From positions 83,642,696 through 83,706,695 of the forward strand of contig OX638132.1 of NCBI GenBank assembly GCA_951804985.1: a DNA stretch of 64,000 bases. The letters are read 5' to 3'. A program made the position numbers and the translations under genes. The notes beneath the pieces were generated by a model, which was given only the letters and a program-made list of their open reading frames with translations, did no database searches and was not told where the DNA came from. Of the stretch, positions 32,752-43,413 are shown in pieces (the first letter of the stretch is position 1; each line of letters begins with the position of its first letter). Origin of the DNA: Dryomyza anilis (taxonomy: Eukaryota > Arthropoda > Insecta > Diptera > Dryomyzidae).

Positions 32752-33782
32752 TGGACCCGTACACGACTCGTGCAAATATTATGTGAATGCAAGGTTATTG
32801 AGCAATTTTATTAATATAAATAACATTTTTATTATTTATATCAGGGACCCGTGCTTCGCTGTTGACGTTTTTTTTTATTGGTTTTATAAATGTAGTAACC
32901 AAAACCATACTAATTATCCGATAAAACAACTTTTCTCATAGACAATTCTTTCTCACACTGTGCTTCCCCGTAGAATTCTAACCAGTAGAATTTTTTCCCG
33001 TAGAATTCTTCCCCGTAGAGTTTTTCCCAGTAGATGTTTTAGTGTGGTTAGTTTTAGCGTGGTGAGTTTTAGTGTGGTGAATTTTTGTGTGGTGAGTTTA
33101 AGTGTAGTAAAATTTATTGTTGTGTGTTTTAGTGTGTTGAATTTTAGTGTGGTGAATTTTAGCGTGGTGAATTTTAGTATGGTCAGTTTAAGTGGGTCAA
33201 TTTGAATGTGGTGAAATTTAGTGTGAGTTTTAGTGTGTTGAATTTTAGTGTGGTGATTTTTAGTGTGGAGAGTTTTAGTGTGGTGAAATTTAGTGTGGTG
33301 AGTTTTTGTGTGGTGAATTTTAGTGTGGTGAAAATTAGTCTGGTAAATTTTAGTGAGGTGATTTTTAGTGTGGTGAATTTTAGTGGGGTGAGTTTTAGTG
33401 TGGTGAATTTTGGTGTGGCGATTTTTAGTGTGTGGAATTTTAGTGTGGTTGATTTTGTTTTTGTTTTCTATCCTTTTTTATTTTTTTGTTGTTTTTGAGT
33501 TATAGCTTAAGTTTTGTGCTTTTACTTTTGATTTTGTATTTGATTTTTGCTTTTGTTTTTGTGTTTTTGCTTTTGTATTTTTTTTTTTTGAATTTGAGTT
33601 TTTTGTTTCATCTTCTTTGCTTGTGTATGTACCGAGTTATGTCGTTTTGAAAGTTTATGTTGTATGGGAGGTGCCACGCCCCTTTGTCCAATCCCGCCCA
33701 TATATAGCATATGACACCCTTCGGACTCCATAGTATCCTGGTTTCAGTTAAATCGGTTCAGCGGTTTAGACGTGATGCTGGA

Positions 33783-33820
<38 letters not shown>

Positions 33821-33864
33821 CGACAGACTGACAGACGGACCCAGAGTTTTATATATATAGATAA
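32752..33864 (+). mobile_element. Composite repeat, copy 2 (head, two expanded minisatellites, tail)
   Basis: The head GGACCCGTACACGACTCGTG is followed by a second head-like word, GGGACCCGTGCTTCGCTGTT, at about 32846. Then come a 15-bp minisatellite (32958-33460), a TTTTTGCTTTTG tract (33480-33600), and the tail GTTGTATGGGAGGTGCCACG through ATCGGTTCAGCGGTTTAGAC, a CAGACAGACAGA run and TTTTATATATATAGATAA. Head, middle type and tail match 4344-5024. No transposase or reverse transcriptase remains. Confidence 0.6.
32958..33460 (+). repeat. 15-bp minisatellite with two unit types
   Basis: Early units read like CCCGTAGAATTCTTC; later ones read GTTTTAGTGTGGTGA. The 15-bp period keeps two frames open (32960-33205, 33202-33498) and yields a five-residue periodic peptide (F-S-V-V-x). 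Units vary without respect for residue class, and nothing suggests a gene. Confidence 0.8.
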
Positions 33865-33970
33865 TCTCAATTTTTATTTATTTTACAAAATTTTCATTTA
33901 GGATATTTGTTAAAATTAACCAAGGAATCACTTCCCTAAATATTTGCATCCCAAAATGGACCACCCTGTA

Positions 33971-34311
33971 AAGGGTTCTTCAATAAGAGCGCAACAAATG
34001 TTTTTTTCAAGGGTTTTTCAACAGGGACGCTACAAAAGTAGAGCGACAGGGACAGCAAATGACGCCATATTTCTTGCCGCTCTTTTGACATTTCTCTTCA
34101 GTAAGGTTTGACATTTCATGATGGAAAGATATACGAGCCAACAGCGAGTCGAAATTATTAAAATTTACTATCGAAATTAGAATTCGTATATCTTTCCATC
34201 ATGAAATGGCAAACCTTACTGAAGAGAAATGTCAAAAGAGCGGCAAGAAATATGGCGTCGTTTGCTGTCCCTGTCGCTCTACTTTTGTAGCGTCCCTGTT
34301 GAAAAACCCTT
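33971..34311 (-). mobile_element. Hairpin MITE derived from mariner-like element, with doubled left end
   Basis: It starts AAGGGTTCTTCAATAAGAGC, and a second family end, AAGGGTTTTTCAACAGGGAC, follows about 38 bases later. The right end is TTGAAAAACCCTT. TA flanks both sides. Arms pair through CATTTCATGATGGAAAGATA and ATCTTTCCATCATGAAATGG with a roughly 50-base loop. The loop carries bases that in the parent encode residues after the initiator Met. Confidence 0.85.
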
Positions 34312-34880
34312 TATAAAGCCAGCATTCTTTAAAAGCATATTCGATATTCTAATCTCTACATCATATTTTATAACGTATTATATGTTGAATACAAAACCAA
34401 AATGTTTCAAAATGTACATTGAAATGTCGGAAAATTGGCCACAGTTGGGTTTTCTTCGTAAGAAAAAATTATATTTGTTAGTTTTCGTAAGTTAAATTCA
34501 AAATATTGTATCGAACCACACGTTCAAACAAAACTTCAAACATCCTGTATCATTTTTAAATAATTAGATTATTTTTTTTATTTTTAATATGTTCAGTGAT
34601 TCAACCATAATATTTTTATTTGAACAAATAGTTTCATTGAAATTTCAAATTAAATTAAATTTTCTGTTTATATAAAGAATAAATGATTAAATATTGTATT
34701 TTTGAATACTTTTTCTTTATGCTAATAACAATTTTTTTGAATAAAACCCGACACTAATAAGAACTGGACTGAATAAAATCTGAAAATTTTAAACTTTGAG
34801 TAAAATTTGACATTTCTATTTATGACAGTAGTAGTAGTATTAGTACCGGATAGTCAAACTTTTAAAATTTTACCGAGTGT
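34312..34880. other. AT-rich intronic DNA
   Basis: No feature could be supported. Confidence 0.4.
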
Positions 34881-35660
34881 AGGCACCTCATAAAAAAGAT
34901 ATCTCAATATTAAATGAATTTACGAGCAGATGCACTCGAGTGCAAAAGCAAGCAATTATTTTCGGGCAGAATCTAAAAATGGAAAAAATGCATTTTGAAC
35001 GGTGCAAACCAAATCGAACTGCACTGAAAAAAAAGCATAGATGAAAAAACCGATACAAATGCAATACTGGATATGATGATGGTGAGAGGAGGGAGGGGCG
35101 TATGTGATACAATAGTATTTCGATGTTGTTACGATTGCTAGTGTTTGTTGTTGTTGTTGGTGTTATTGTTTTTGTATTGTCACTGCATGACCGCAGGTCA
35201 ATAGCTCCCAATTATCGAACGCGCAACTTGCAAGAAGCCAAATTAATGCGCACCATGCATTCGACTGGGGGCGGCCGGGTCCCTGGCTTTGGGTTGGGTT
35301 TTGGGAGACCAAGTGCAATAAATAGAAAATTCATATGCGTCACATATACACGGGATGCGCTCGTTGCCACCGGCCACACAAACTGTTGCAATTTTTAGCT
35401 GCACTGACGGTGGCGGCGGCGGCAGCGGTGGTGGTATTGGTGGTGCCAACAACATGCGCAGCTCTTAACACAGAATAATTGCATTTTTAACAGAAATCCT
35501 AAATTTTCATTTTCTTTCAATACAGCGATATATTTTTGTATCTGCTGTAGGCGCGATGTCAGGTCACCACGGTTTGCGCAGGAATAACAAACAAAAAAAA
35601 AAAACAAAAATAACAGAAATATAAATAAATTAAAATGTCGACTGGTGGCAGCCATCCGAT
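34881..35660. other. GC-richer unique island inside the large intron
   Basis: It contains a GTTGTTGTTG run (about 35146), a GC-rich stretch (GGGGGCGGCCGGGTCCCTGG at about 35268) and GGTGGCGGCGGCGGCAGC (about 35409). Open frames on both strands do not resemble any protein. It could be an intronic enhancer or an alternative exon; the sequence gives no proof. Confidence 0.35.
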
Positions 35661-36712
35661 GTTTGTTTTTGGTTTCGTTTCCATTAACAAACGAAAATCC
35701 AATTTGAGTTCGATTGTTGCGTAGTTTTTATGTTGGAATTTGCAAGTTTTGCGTATGCTTTATGATTTTTAAATATTTAAATTGACTAATAGAGATGACA
35801 AATATTTATAAATTTGACATCGCGAGAAATAGTGCCAATTGGAATAACTCCAACAAAATAGCAGCTATTGAAATAACCCCCATTAAAATTATCTGCAATG
35901 AAAAAATGTAAAAAAAAACGTATTAATTCCCCAAAAATAAATGGATATATACATAATCGGTACTATCTATCGGTAATACCAAATCCAACGATTTTTTTTG
36001 TACTTCATTCAAATTAATTTCCATACAAAAATGCTTATTCGTTAGAAAAATTATTTAGGAATATGATATAGCTAAATATAATATATACAAAACTTTAAAG
36101 AAAAATTAAGTAATACTCACATTTAATAATACTCACGACCTACACTGCCAGAAGAAGCCAAGAATAAAATAATTTAATTGGTTTAATTGAGTGATAAATA
36201 TTTCCAAAAATCTCCAGAAAACTCTCAAGATAAAAAGACACGTTGGGTATTGTAAAAACAAACATCACTCTTTAATAAACAACGGCGATACGATTTTCCC
36301 CGAAAAAAATTTATACTACCATGATCTGGTCATTACAATCAATTCCCGAGGCATCCGACCTTACATCCCAAATCAGGTTCACATTTACAAAGGGCAGTCT
36401 ATTAGCTCACGAGGAAAAAAACTACTAAAATCCAGCAGTACACAAAAACATTCTGGATTTTAAGAAACAGATCCACTTAGTTGTCAAAAAAGTAACTAAG
36501 AGCAATTATTCTTGATAATGCAGAGGTTAATTTCTTAAGTATCTTCCCAAACAGCTTCTTTCTTGTTGTTTTTCGATCTTGATTTGCCTGTAATATTCGC
36601 TATTATGCTTTGTGAAATGAAATAAACTTAATATAGCGCGATTTAATAAGAAAATATATGTTTACGAACTGAAACAATACGAATATTCGGAAGAGTGTGT
36701 TTTTCAATATAT
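35661..36712. other. AT-rich intronic DNA
   Basis: The open frame at 36191-36463 has AT-driven composition and no recognisable domain. Nothing else was seen. Confidence 0.4.
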
Positions 36713-37242
36713 TGTTACGAAAATTCAGTCTACGAAAAACTGTTCTACAAGTTCGTATCTCTGGATTGTGTACAAAATAAAAACACTCTCATGTTTGGTT
36801 TAAATTATAACAATTAACTTTATTAATTCACTTTAATAATCAACTTTACTAATAACAAATTCTAACAACTGCTGCATTTATACAATTTAGCTTAACTGTG
36901 TTCACTGACGAGACGCACTAGTTCACTATCAAATCACAACTGAAGTGCTGTGCCTCAGATCCGTCGGCCTTATATACTGCATGCATCAGTTCGACATGTT
37001 TCGATAAGCCTCGACTTGTTTCAAGTACCTTCTACTCGTTTCGTGAATGATGTACGCTATTGGCATCTCATTCGCATTCATGTGTTTTAATGTGCTTCCA
37101 TCATTTTCTCGCACATTGCTTAGTGCGCTGAATGATCTTCCGTCTCTTTCCAACACATTGCTTAGTGCGCTAAATTGTCTTGCGTCTCATTTATTATTTT
37201 TGAATGCTTGCACAATGGGGCAAATTTCATCTTTTCGTAACA
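36713..37242 (-). mobile_element. Solo LTR of an LTR retrotransposon
   Basis: The 530-bp segment begins TGTTACGAAAATTCAG and ends TCATCTTTTCGTAACA, the TG...CA pattern with short inverted ends. Read on the minus strand it has a TATATAAGG box (about 36968), a likely start region 20-30 bases later and an AATAAAG polyadenylation word (about 36825). The order U3-R-U5 is therefore plausible. Flanks are ATAT and ATAA, an imperfect 4-bp duplication. No internal retrotransposon genes adjoin it. The U3 part holds two copies of ACATTGCTTAGTGCGCT 42 bp apart. It is probably Ty3/gypsy-like; the clade is not determined. Confidence 0.7.
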
Positions 37243-38210
37243 ATAAATATAACTTGAACATTCATACATAAATGAACGCTGCCTTGTCTGAATGTGCTAT
37301 GCGGCTGAATACATGAAACATGCATACAATGTGTATCATGCCGTTTTTTGATACCAAAGCATGCTAAGAATATTTGCACTTAGTTATTGTTTTTGATACC
37401 TAAGAACATAATCTCTCGATATCTAGAATAATTGCTCTAGTTACTTTTAAGAGAGAGATAGACAGGCACACTAACTAACTGATGGTGACCTCGCACAACA
37501 AAGCATACATGCGAATATTACAGACAAAGAAAGATCGATGAAAACAACAACAGATACATGAACACATACTCCTTTTCGAAGAATACAGCAACAAGTTTGC
37601 GTGTTCTCTTTTGGTTTTAATAGTCAATAAATGAACTTCTCAAAATCCAGGAGAATAAATCTTGTTTACTTTTTTGATAAGTAAGTAATTTTCATTCTTA
37701 ATATTCAGATGATACATTTTAGTAGTACTTTTTGATTTTAGTGAAATTCCGACCGAATTGAACATTTTTTAACCCCTTGAATTTATGATCAAATATAGAA
37801 AATTAAGGTTTTTCTTACGGTGTCCTTATGGTGCCCTAAATAAATAGAAATTCGGTACATCTACTCATTCGTACATATGCAATACTCAAATGAAAGAAAA
37901 TTCATTAGCGATTAAAAGTTTGGTTATTAGTTATATTCAGCATTTGTAAACCCTGAAGGCTTCAGGACCACTTTAAAAGATAACCGCAAATATTATCACA
38001 TATGTGTGATATGGTATTTATAGTCGGCTTTGAAAGATTGTAACTTTCATAATTCTTACTAAGTTCACCTTCTAACAAACTCTATCTGCTTTAACTTTTT
38101 GACTGTTTTTTAGGATTACTTCATTTTATTTATGTGGTTAATTATTATTAAATATTATTTCATAGTGCAATATATTTCTTTAATTGAATATTTAATTTGT
38201 TTTTATTTAG
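37243..38210. other. AT-rich intronic DNA up to the splice acceptor
   Basis: No repeat family was recognised. It ends in a T-rich tract and TTTTATTTAG, the acceptor for the exon at 38211. Confidence 0.5.
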
Positions 38211-38321
38211 GACGTCCTGGTGTCGATTATCCTGTATTATCTGCCATACCCTATACAAATTTCTACTGCGATGAACAGGCCTATCCGGGTTTCTTTGCCG
38301 ACATGGAGACAAGATGTCAAG
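38211..38321 (+). CDS. CPAP1-type chitin-binding protein, exon with first half of CBM14 domain
   Basis: The acceptor TTTTATTTAG precedes it and the donor GTAAAC follows at 38322. It completes a split Gly codon and reads RPGVDYPVLSAIPYTNFYCD, then EQAYPGFFADMETRCQ, ending on the first base of another Gly codon. It carries the first two of the six domain cysteines, 15 residues between them as expected for peritrophin-A domains. The GxPGxDYPxLxxIPxTxFxC lead-in is characteristic of single-domain cuticular proteins analogous to peritrophins (CPAP1) of insects. The phase matches the exons on both sides. Confidence 0.9.
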
Positions 38322-38381
38322 GTAAACGAGAGAGAGACAACAACGAATAGATGTAATTCATATAAATTTCACTTGTTTCAG
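38322..38381 (+). other. Short intron (60 bp)
   Basis: GTAAAC donor and TTGTTTCAG acceptor. It is phase 1, within the chitin-binding domain, and of the size usual for short fly introns. Confidence 0.85.
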
Positions 38382-38608
38382 GTTGGCATTACTGCGACAT
38401 TGACGGGCGTCAGGCTTCGTTCCTCTGCCCGAATGGTACACAATTCTCGCAGGCCGTCTTCGTCTGTGACTGGTGGTTCAACGTGCGCTGCGATCTATCG
38501 CCACGACTGTACGCCATCAACGCCCGACTGTATCAGCGACCAAAGGTGAATCCGACGAGACCACATCGCATTATTACGAAGCAACTGGTCGACGATATTT
38601 TCAATTAG
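38382..38608 (+). CDS. CPAP1-type chitin-binding protein, last exon with second half of CBM14 domain
   Basis: It completes the Gly codon and reads WHYCDIDGRQASFLCPNGTQ, then FSQAVFVCDWWFNVRCD and a C-terminal tail SPRLYAINARLYQRPKVNPT...DDIFN, with stop TAG at 38606-38608. The six cysteines of the whole domain are spaced C-15-C-5-C-10-C-12-C-7-C. The aromatic residues typical of chitin contact are present. Together the three exons give 177 whole residues, with the domain at about residues 85-139. The family is secreted and binds chitin in the cuticle or apical extracellular matrix; that role is taken from the family. I do not assign a specific orthologue. No canonical AATAAA lies in the next 200 bases; ATTAAA words at about 38738 and 38781 are candidates. 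Confidence 0.9.
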
Positions 38609-39585
38609 AGCGCCATTCGAGCCGTTTTGCAAAAATAGTAGCAGCTCCAATATAAAAACTTATAAAAGACAGCAGATAATTAAAAAAAAAAAACAAATTA
38701 CAACTTCCAAGAATTAATTTTATGGTCTAAAAATTAAATATTTCTAAAGTTATATTCATATAATTCATAAATTGTTCATTAAATCTCAAATAATTTACAC
38801 AATCATACTCTAGATAATACTATAAAAAAGGTAGATAAAAACAGAGGCATATACAAAATATTTAAGGGAATATATAGTTTTCGCAATATTAGCATTTTAA
38901 ATGTGAAATTAATACATATTATTAAAGTAAGTAGATATGGGGGAGACAGACAATTTCTATCGGATAATTCTATTGACAATTTTTCCAAATAATTCATAAC
39001 CGTACAGCTGTTCCGCACAAAATTCTCTACCCCAAGACAAATCTTCCCTAAGATAATTCTTCCCCAAGATAATTCTTCCCCTGAGACAATTCTTCCCCAA
39101 GATAATTCTTCCCCCGAGACAATCCTTCCTCGAGACTATTTATTCACAGACAATTCGTTCCCATAAATTAATATTGATTTAGGCAAAATTGAACTAAATT
39201 CTTCACAGATTCGAACAAAACTAAAATCTTCAATTTTATTTGGGGAAGAATTGATTTGGAAAGTAGAATCGTTCGGTAAATATAGTCATGTAGAAGAATT
39301 GTCCGAGGATAAATCCTATCGGGAAAATATTCTCCAGCTATGATTTGTCTTGGGAAACATTTTTCTAGGGGAAAGAATTCTATGGAATAAATTATACGAA
39401 AATATTGATGATAGACTTACGGAAATATTTTAAGTTTGGTGTTCAATTTTTTACATACCTGAAAAAGAAAAAAACAAAAAAAAATATAATTATAAATAGA
39501 ATCGAGACAAGATAATATAAAATAGATTTGTTTATAGAAAAAAGTTGAATATATATACATAATTTAAAATTTGTTTATTAATATC
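38609..39585. other. 3' flank / probable 3' UTR and AT-rich DNA
   Basis: This contains the presumed 3' UTR of the chitin-binding gene, then AT-rich DNA. A 16-17-bp minisatellite, ATTCTTCCCCAAGATA and variants (about 39044-39135), is the only structured part. Confidence 0.45.
39044..39140 (+). repeat. 16-17-bp minisatellite
   Basis: About five units vary as ATTCTTCCCCAAGATA and ATTCTTCCCCTGAGACA. The flanks on both sides carry scattered CTTCCCC and GGGGAAGAATT words in opposite orientation, so the tract may be part of a decayed inverted-repeat element. Confidence 0.6.
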
Positions 39586-40054
39586 ACAGCACAATCTAAG
39601 TATGATTTTCCGATGGACGTCAAGATTCTAATCACTACCTCATACTCAGTTTTTTCAGATTGCCCTAAGTGTTTTACTTATTACGTAAAACAAAGATATG
39701 GCAATTCTTGTGTTTTTCTACATATTTTGGTTTATAACTTTTTACAGATTTGAGTTTTCGATCACATTTCTCTTGTATTCCATTGGGAATACTTCAACTA
39801 AAATTTTTAAATAAACCATATGAAATTCGGATTGATCTGACCAAAGTTTTGACCAGTCAAACGCAAAAATTTTTAATTTTAAGGTGTACCTATTATTTGT
39901 TGCATAACATCTATGATTTTCTTAATTAAATAAAAGTACATATCTTATATCAGACTTGTTCAATAATTCTGTATTTTCTCTTACTTTGTTTTTGCATATC
40001 ACTCTTTATGTCCTCAGTTTAAAGTGAAATTCACAAAAACGATTGAAAAATTTA

Positions 40055-40506
40055 CATTTTTTTCACCAACTACCAGGATTCATCATATTGATGAATTCAT
40101 TCATTGAATTAAAATCGTATTTTTTAAAAGGTTTTCAGTTTCAATATATTCTATAACATCAAATTTGAAACACAAATTTATTTCCATTTACACATTTGGT
40201 ATTTATAATTCTTAAATGATTTATAATATATAATTGCTAATTATTCGAAGCCTCCATTTTATCATATTAATGCAAAGGTGAACATCATATTGATGAATTT
40301 TAGTCATCAAACCATATTAATTTAAATATCATAAATCTAGAATTATAAATACGTAAATGTGTGAATGAAGACCAATTTTTGTTTGAAATTTCTTGATATA
40401 AAAAATATTAAAAATGAAAAACACTGAAAAATTACGATTTTAGTTCAATGAATGAAATCATCAATATGATGAATACTGGTAGTTGGTGAATTTTATTTTT
40501 TGTGTG
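40055..40506. mobile_element. Foldback MITE with TCACCAACTACC arms, copy 2
   Basis: It matches 25959-26397 along its length. It opens TTTCACCAACTACCAGGATT and closes TGGTAGTTGGTGAATTTTAT with TTTTTGTGTG. The left terminal CACACA is degraded. It lies in the loop of the larger foldback. Confidence 0.75.
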
Positions 40507-41053
40507 ATAAGCAGGAACATAAGGTGATCTTTATTTTACTCTATTGTAGGAAACTGAGGCAAACCCATGGAAAGTAATACATTTATGCAAAGCTGAATTC
40601 TACTGGTTTGTGATTTTGTTGATATTTAAATGAATAATTGATGGACAAAAAAAAATTATATTGATTAAAAGGAGCACCACAAAAGAAAATTTAAATCAAA
40701 AATCGTAAGCGTGAATTTGTATTTTAATCTAAAAACTTAAAGAGTGATTTTGAAAAACAAAGTAAGAGGAATCATAGAATTATAGATCTATAGTTTTAAA
40801 TAAAATTAATAATTTTATTGAATTATGAAAACCTAATATGTGATGCAATAAATAATAGGTACACCAAAAAATCAATATTTTTTGTGTTTGACTGGTAATA
40901 ACTTTGGTCAGATTAATCCGAATTTCATGAAGTATATTTCGAAATATTAGCTGAAGTATTCTCAGAGAACTTCAAAAGAAATTGGATCGATATCTCAAAT
41001 CCGTAAAATGTAAAAATCGAAAATATGTGGAATAACACGAAAATTGCCGTATA

Positions 41054-41350
41054 AAGGGGTTTTCAATAAGAGCGTTACAAAAGCTTTTTATTAAGGGTTT
41101 TTCAACAGGGACGTTACAAAAGTAGAGCGACAGGGACAGCAAACGAAGTCATATGTCTTGTCGCTCTTTTGACATTTCTCTTCAGGAAGGTTTGCCATTT
41201 CATGATGGAAAGATATACGAGCCAACAACGAGTCGAACTTATTAAAATTTACTACCGAAATTCGAATTCGTATATCTTTCCATCATGAAATGGTAACTTT
41301 AACCTTACTGAAGAGAAATGTCAAAAAAGAGTCCCATTTGAAAAACACTT
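41054..41350 (-). mobile_element. Hairpin MITE derived from mariner-like element, inserted in a foldback arm
   Basis: It starts AAGGGGTTTTCAATAAGAGC with a second internal end, AAGGGTTTTTCAACAGGGAC, about 40 bases in. The right arm is shortened and ends TTGAAAAACACTT. TA flanks both sides. The opposite arm of the host foldback (near 39680) lacks it, confirming the insertion site. Confidence 0.85.
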
Positions 41351-41462
41351 TATTTGTATTACGTAATAACTCAAAAACTTGAGGCAATCGGAAAAAAACT
41401 GAGTATGAGGTAGAGATTAGAATCTTGAAATCCATTGGAAAATCATACTAAGATCGTGGATA

Positions 41463-43413
41463 ATTAAAAAAGGTTTCCATTTGTTGTCTAATGTATTTAA
41501 CAAGAATTAATCACATTTATAAACTGTTTAGCAATATTTTAAAATTCTTCAGTTTGATTGTCTTTTAATGATATAATTTCAAAATGAATACTATATATTT
41601 GTATTGATTATATTATTGTGAAACATACCGACACATTTTTTACATTTCATTCCACAGTATGATGAAGAACTGATAAATACTGACAAAAAAATCAACAGCA
41701 CACTTATAAAAATCACACTACTCAACAAAAAAAGAAAAAAATGTTGTCAAGTACATCACATACATCAATTCTATATAATTTGAGATTGCTGTTTTTGACT
41801 GAATACTCAGTTCTTTTTTTTTCTAGTATTTTTGAAATTTGATTTCGAAATTTTAGGCCCTTTTTAGCGACTTTTTTAAAATAAAAAAAAAATACTAATA
41901 CTAATACACTAATTTTAATATACAAACAAATATTAATATTCCTACAAGTTTCTATGATATTTGAATTTCGATTTTTTTACACTATTTTTCCATGATTTTC
42001 TATCGTTTCAGATTTAATGATAAATAATAAAATGATTTATGGTTATGCAGGGCATAATAGTTCATATTAACAATAAAAATTTCTTAATTTTTTGCATTAT
42101 TACTAATTTTTAAAATATGCACACAGTTTCCATGCAACTTTCTCAAAAACGTTACGTAGTAGAAAAAAAAAACACAGTAAGCATTCAAAACCAGCAACAG
42201 CGAATTATATAGATTTAATGTATGAGCTGTCCATGGTAAAAATCGTATTGTGTAATGTAATTCATCAGATAGAAGAATTTCTTCATGAAAATTCGATCTG
42301 AATACTAAAATTGATGTAGTATTTAAAAACTATACACAGTAATTATGAATTTGTTCATCGAAATGTTGACTTAAATAGATTTCCCACATATTATGAATAT
42401 TTTTTATGAGCAGATTCGTCAAATGTTGACTTAATTCATAATACCGTCTAAGAAACTAAATTTCATTATCAGGCTTATAACATAAAACGAATCGTGCGAC
42501 TGCCAGACGATTCATTTGGTGTCACACTACGCCCAAAAATTGGTTTTCGTTTCATTTCATTCGTCATTTCATACGAGATGTTTGATTTTACGTTCCATAG
42601 ATATATTTTAAATATAATTTGCAAATAAGCGTAGTTAATTTAATTTTTATTTTATTTGTTTATTCAGCGACGTTTTCGTTTTAATTATTTAAATAAGTTT
42701 TGAAACAATCAAAAAAATGCGTTTAAAACAATATTTCTTTCAATTTAAGTATTTTGTTTACACCATTAATCGATGATAGATAATACAATATATTGAAGAT
42801 AAAAACTAACTTAAAATTACTAAAATGTTTATCAATGAATTTACATAAAAATTATGTGTTTTTTTTAATTAAATTGTTCAAATTTTAATATTTAAACAGA
42901 TTACTAATTTTATTAATGTATATTATAATAATAAAATATTATAATAAAAAAAAGAATTTGTGCATATATAAATTATTGGAATTTATTAAGAAAAAAAAAG
43001 GGAAAAAATAACTATTTATTCATAAGAAAAATGTATTTTATAAAAAAAAAATATTTTAATGTATAATCCTAAAGTTAAAATAAAAACATATAAAAATATA
43101 AGCAGTATTGGTGCAATAATAATCAAAATATAAGTTACTAAAATAAAAAAAATCCTTGTATAAAATAATACCTTGACATTCAAAATTTAAATTAGTTTTA
43201 CATTTTCCGCATGCTTCAATTTACTACAAAAAACGACATTTATTTTTAAAGCTAAATTTAATTTAATCAAAACATCGCGGTCAACTATTTTTATAAATTT
43301 TGTTTTCAGTATTTAGAGAATAGATGTAATTAATAATTAATTATTAAATAAAAATAAAGTAAATTTTTCTTTCATTGATCGCATTATAGAGTTTTTTTTT
43401 CTTAGTTTCATTT
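41463..43413. other. AT-rich non-coding DNA before the satellite
   Basis: Long A/T-rich sequence with no supported gene or shared repeat. Two copies of AATGTTGACTTAA (about 42363 and 42422) form a minor direct repeat. Confidence 0.45.

Larger units (their letters stand above)
39590..41462. mobile_element. Large foldback element carrying two other MITEs
   Basis: The left arm (about 39590-39905) pairs with the right arm (about 40845-41462, less the 297-bp insertion). Outermost, GTATGATTTTCCGATGGA faces TCCATTGGAAAATCATAC; inward, ATTCGGATTGATCTGACCAA faces TTGGTCAGATTAATCCGAAT; further in, AAGGTGTACCTATTATTTGT faces AATAATAGGTACACC. The loop holds the MITE at 40055-40506 and the right arm holds the one at 41054-41350. 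No transposase was seen. The class is unknown. Confidence 0.75.

Noticed and set aside
32960..33498. Pentapeptide-like repeat protein (F-S-V-V-x)
   Set aside because: The periodicity comes from a 15-bp minisatellite inside a composite repeat. The motif is not the A(D/N)Lxx of true pentapeptide proteins, and the frame breaks midway.
36191..36463. 90-codon open frame in the large intron
   Set aside because: AT-biased, Lys/Asn/Ile-rich, with no domain and no splice support.
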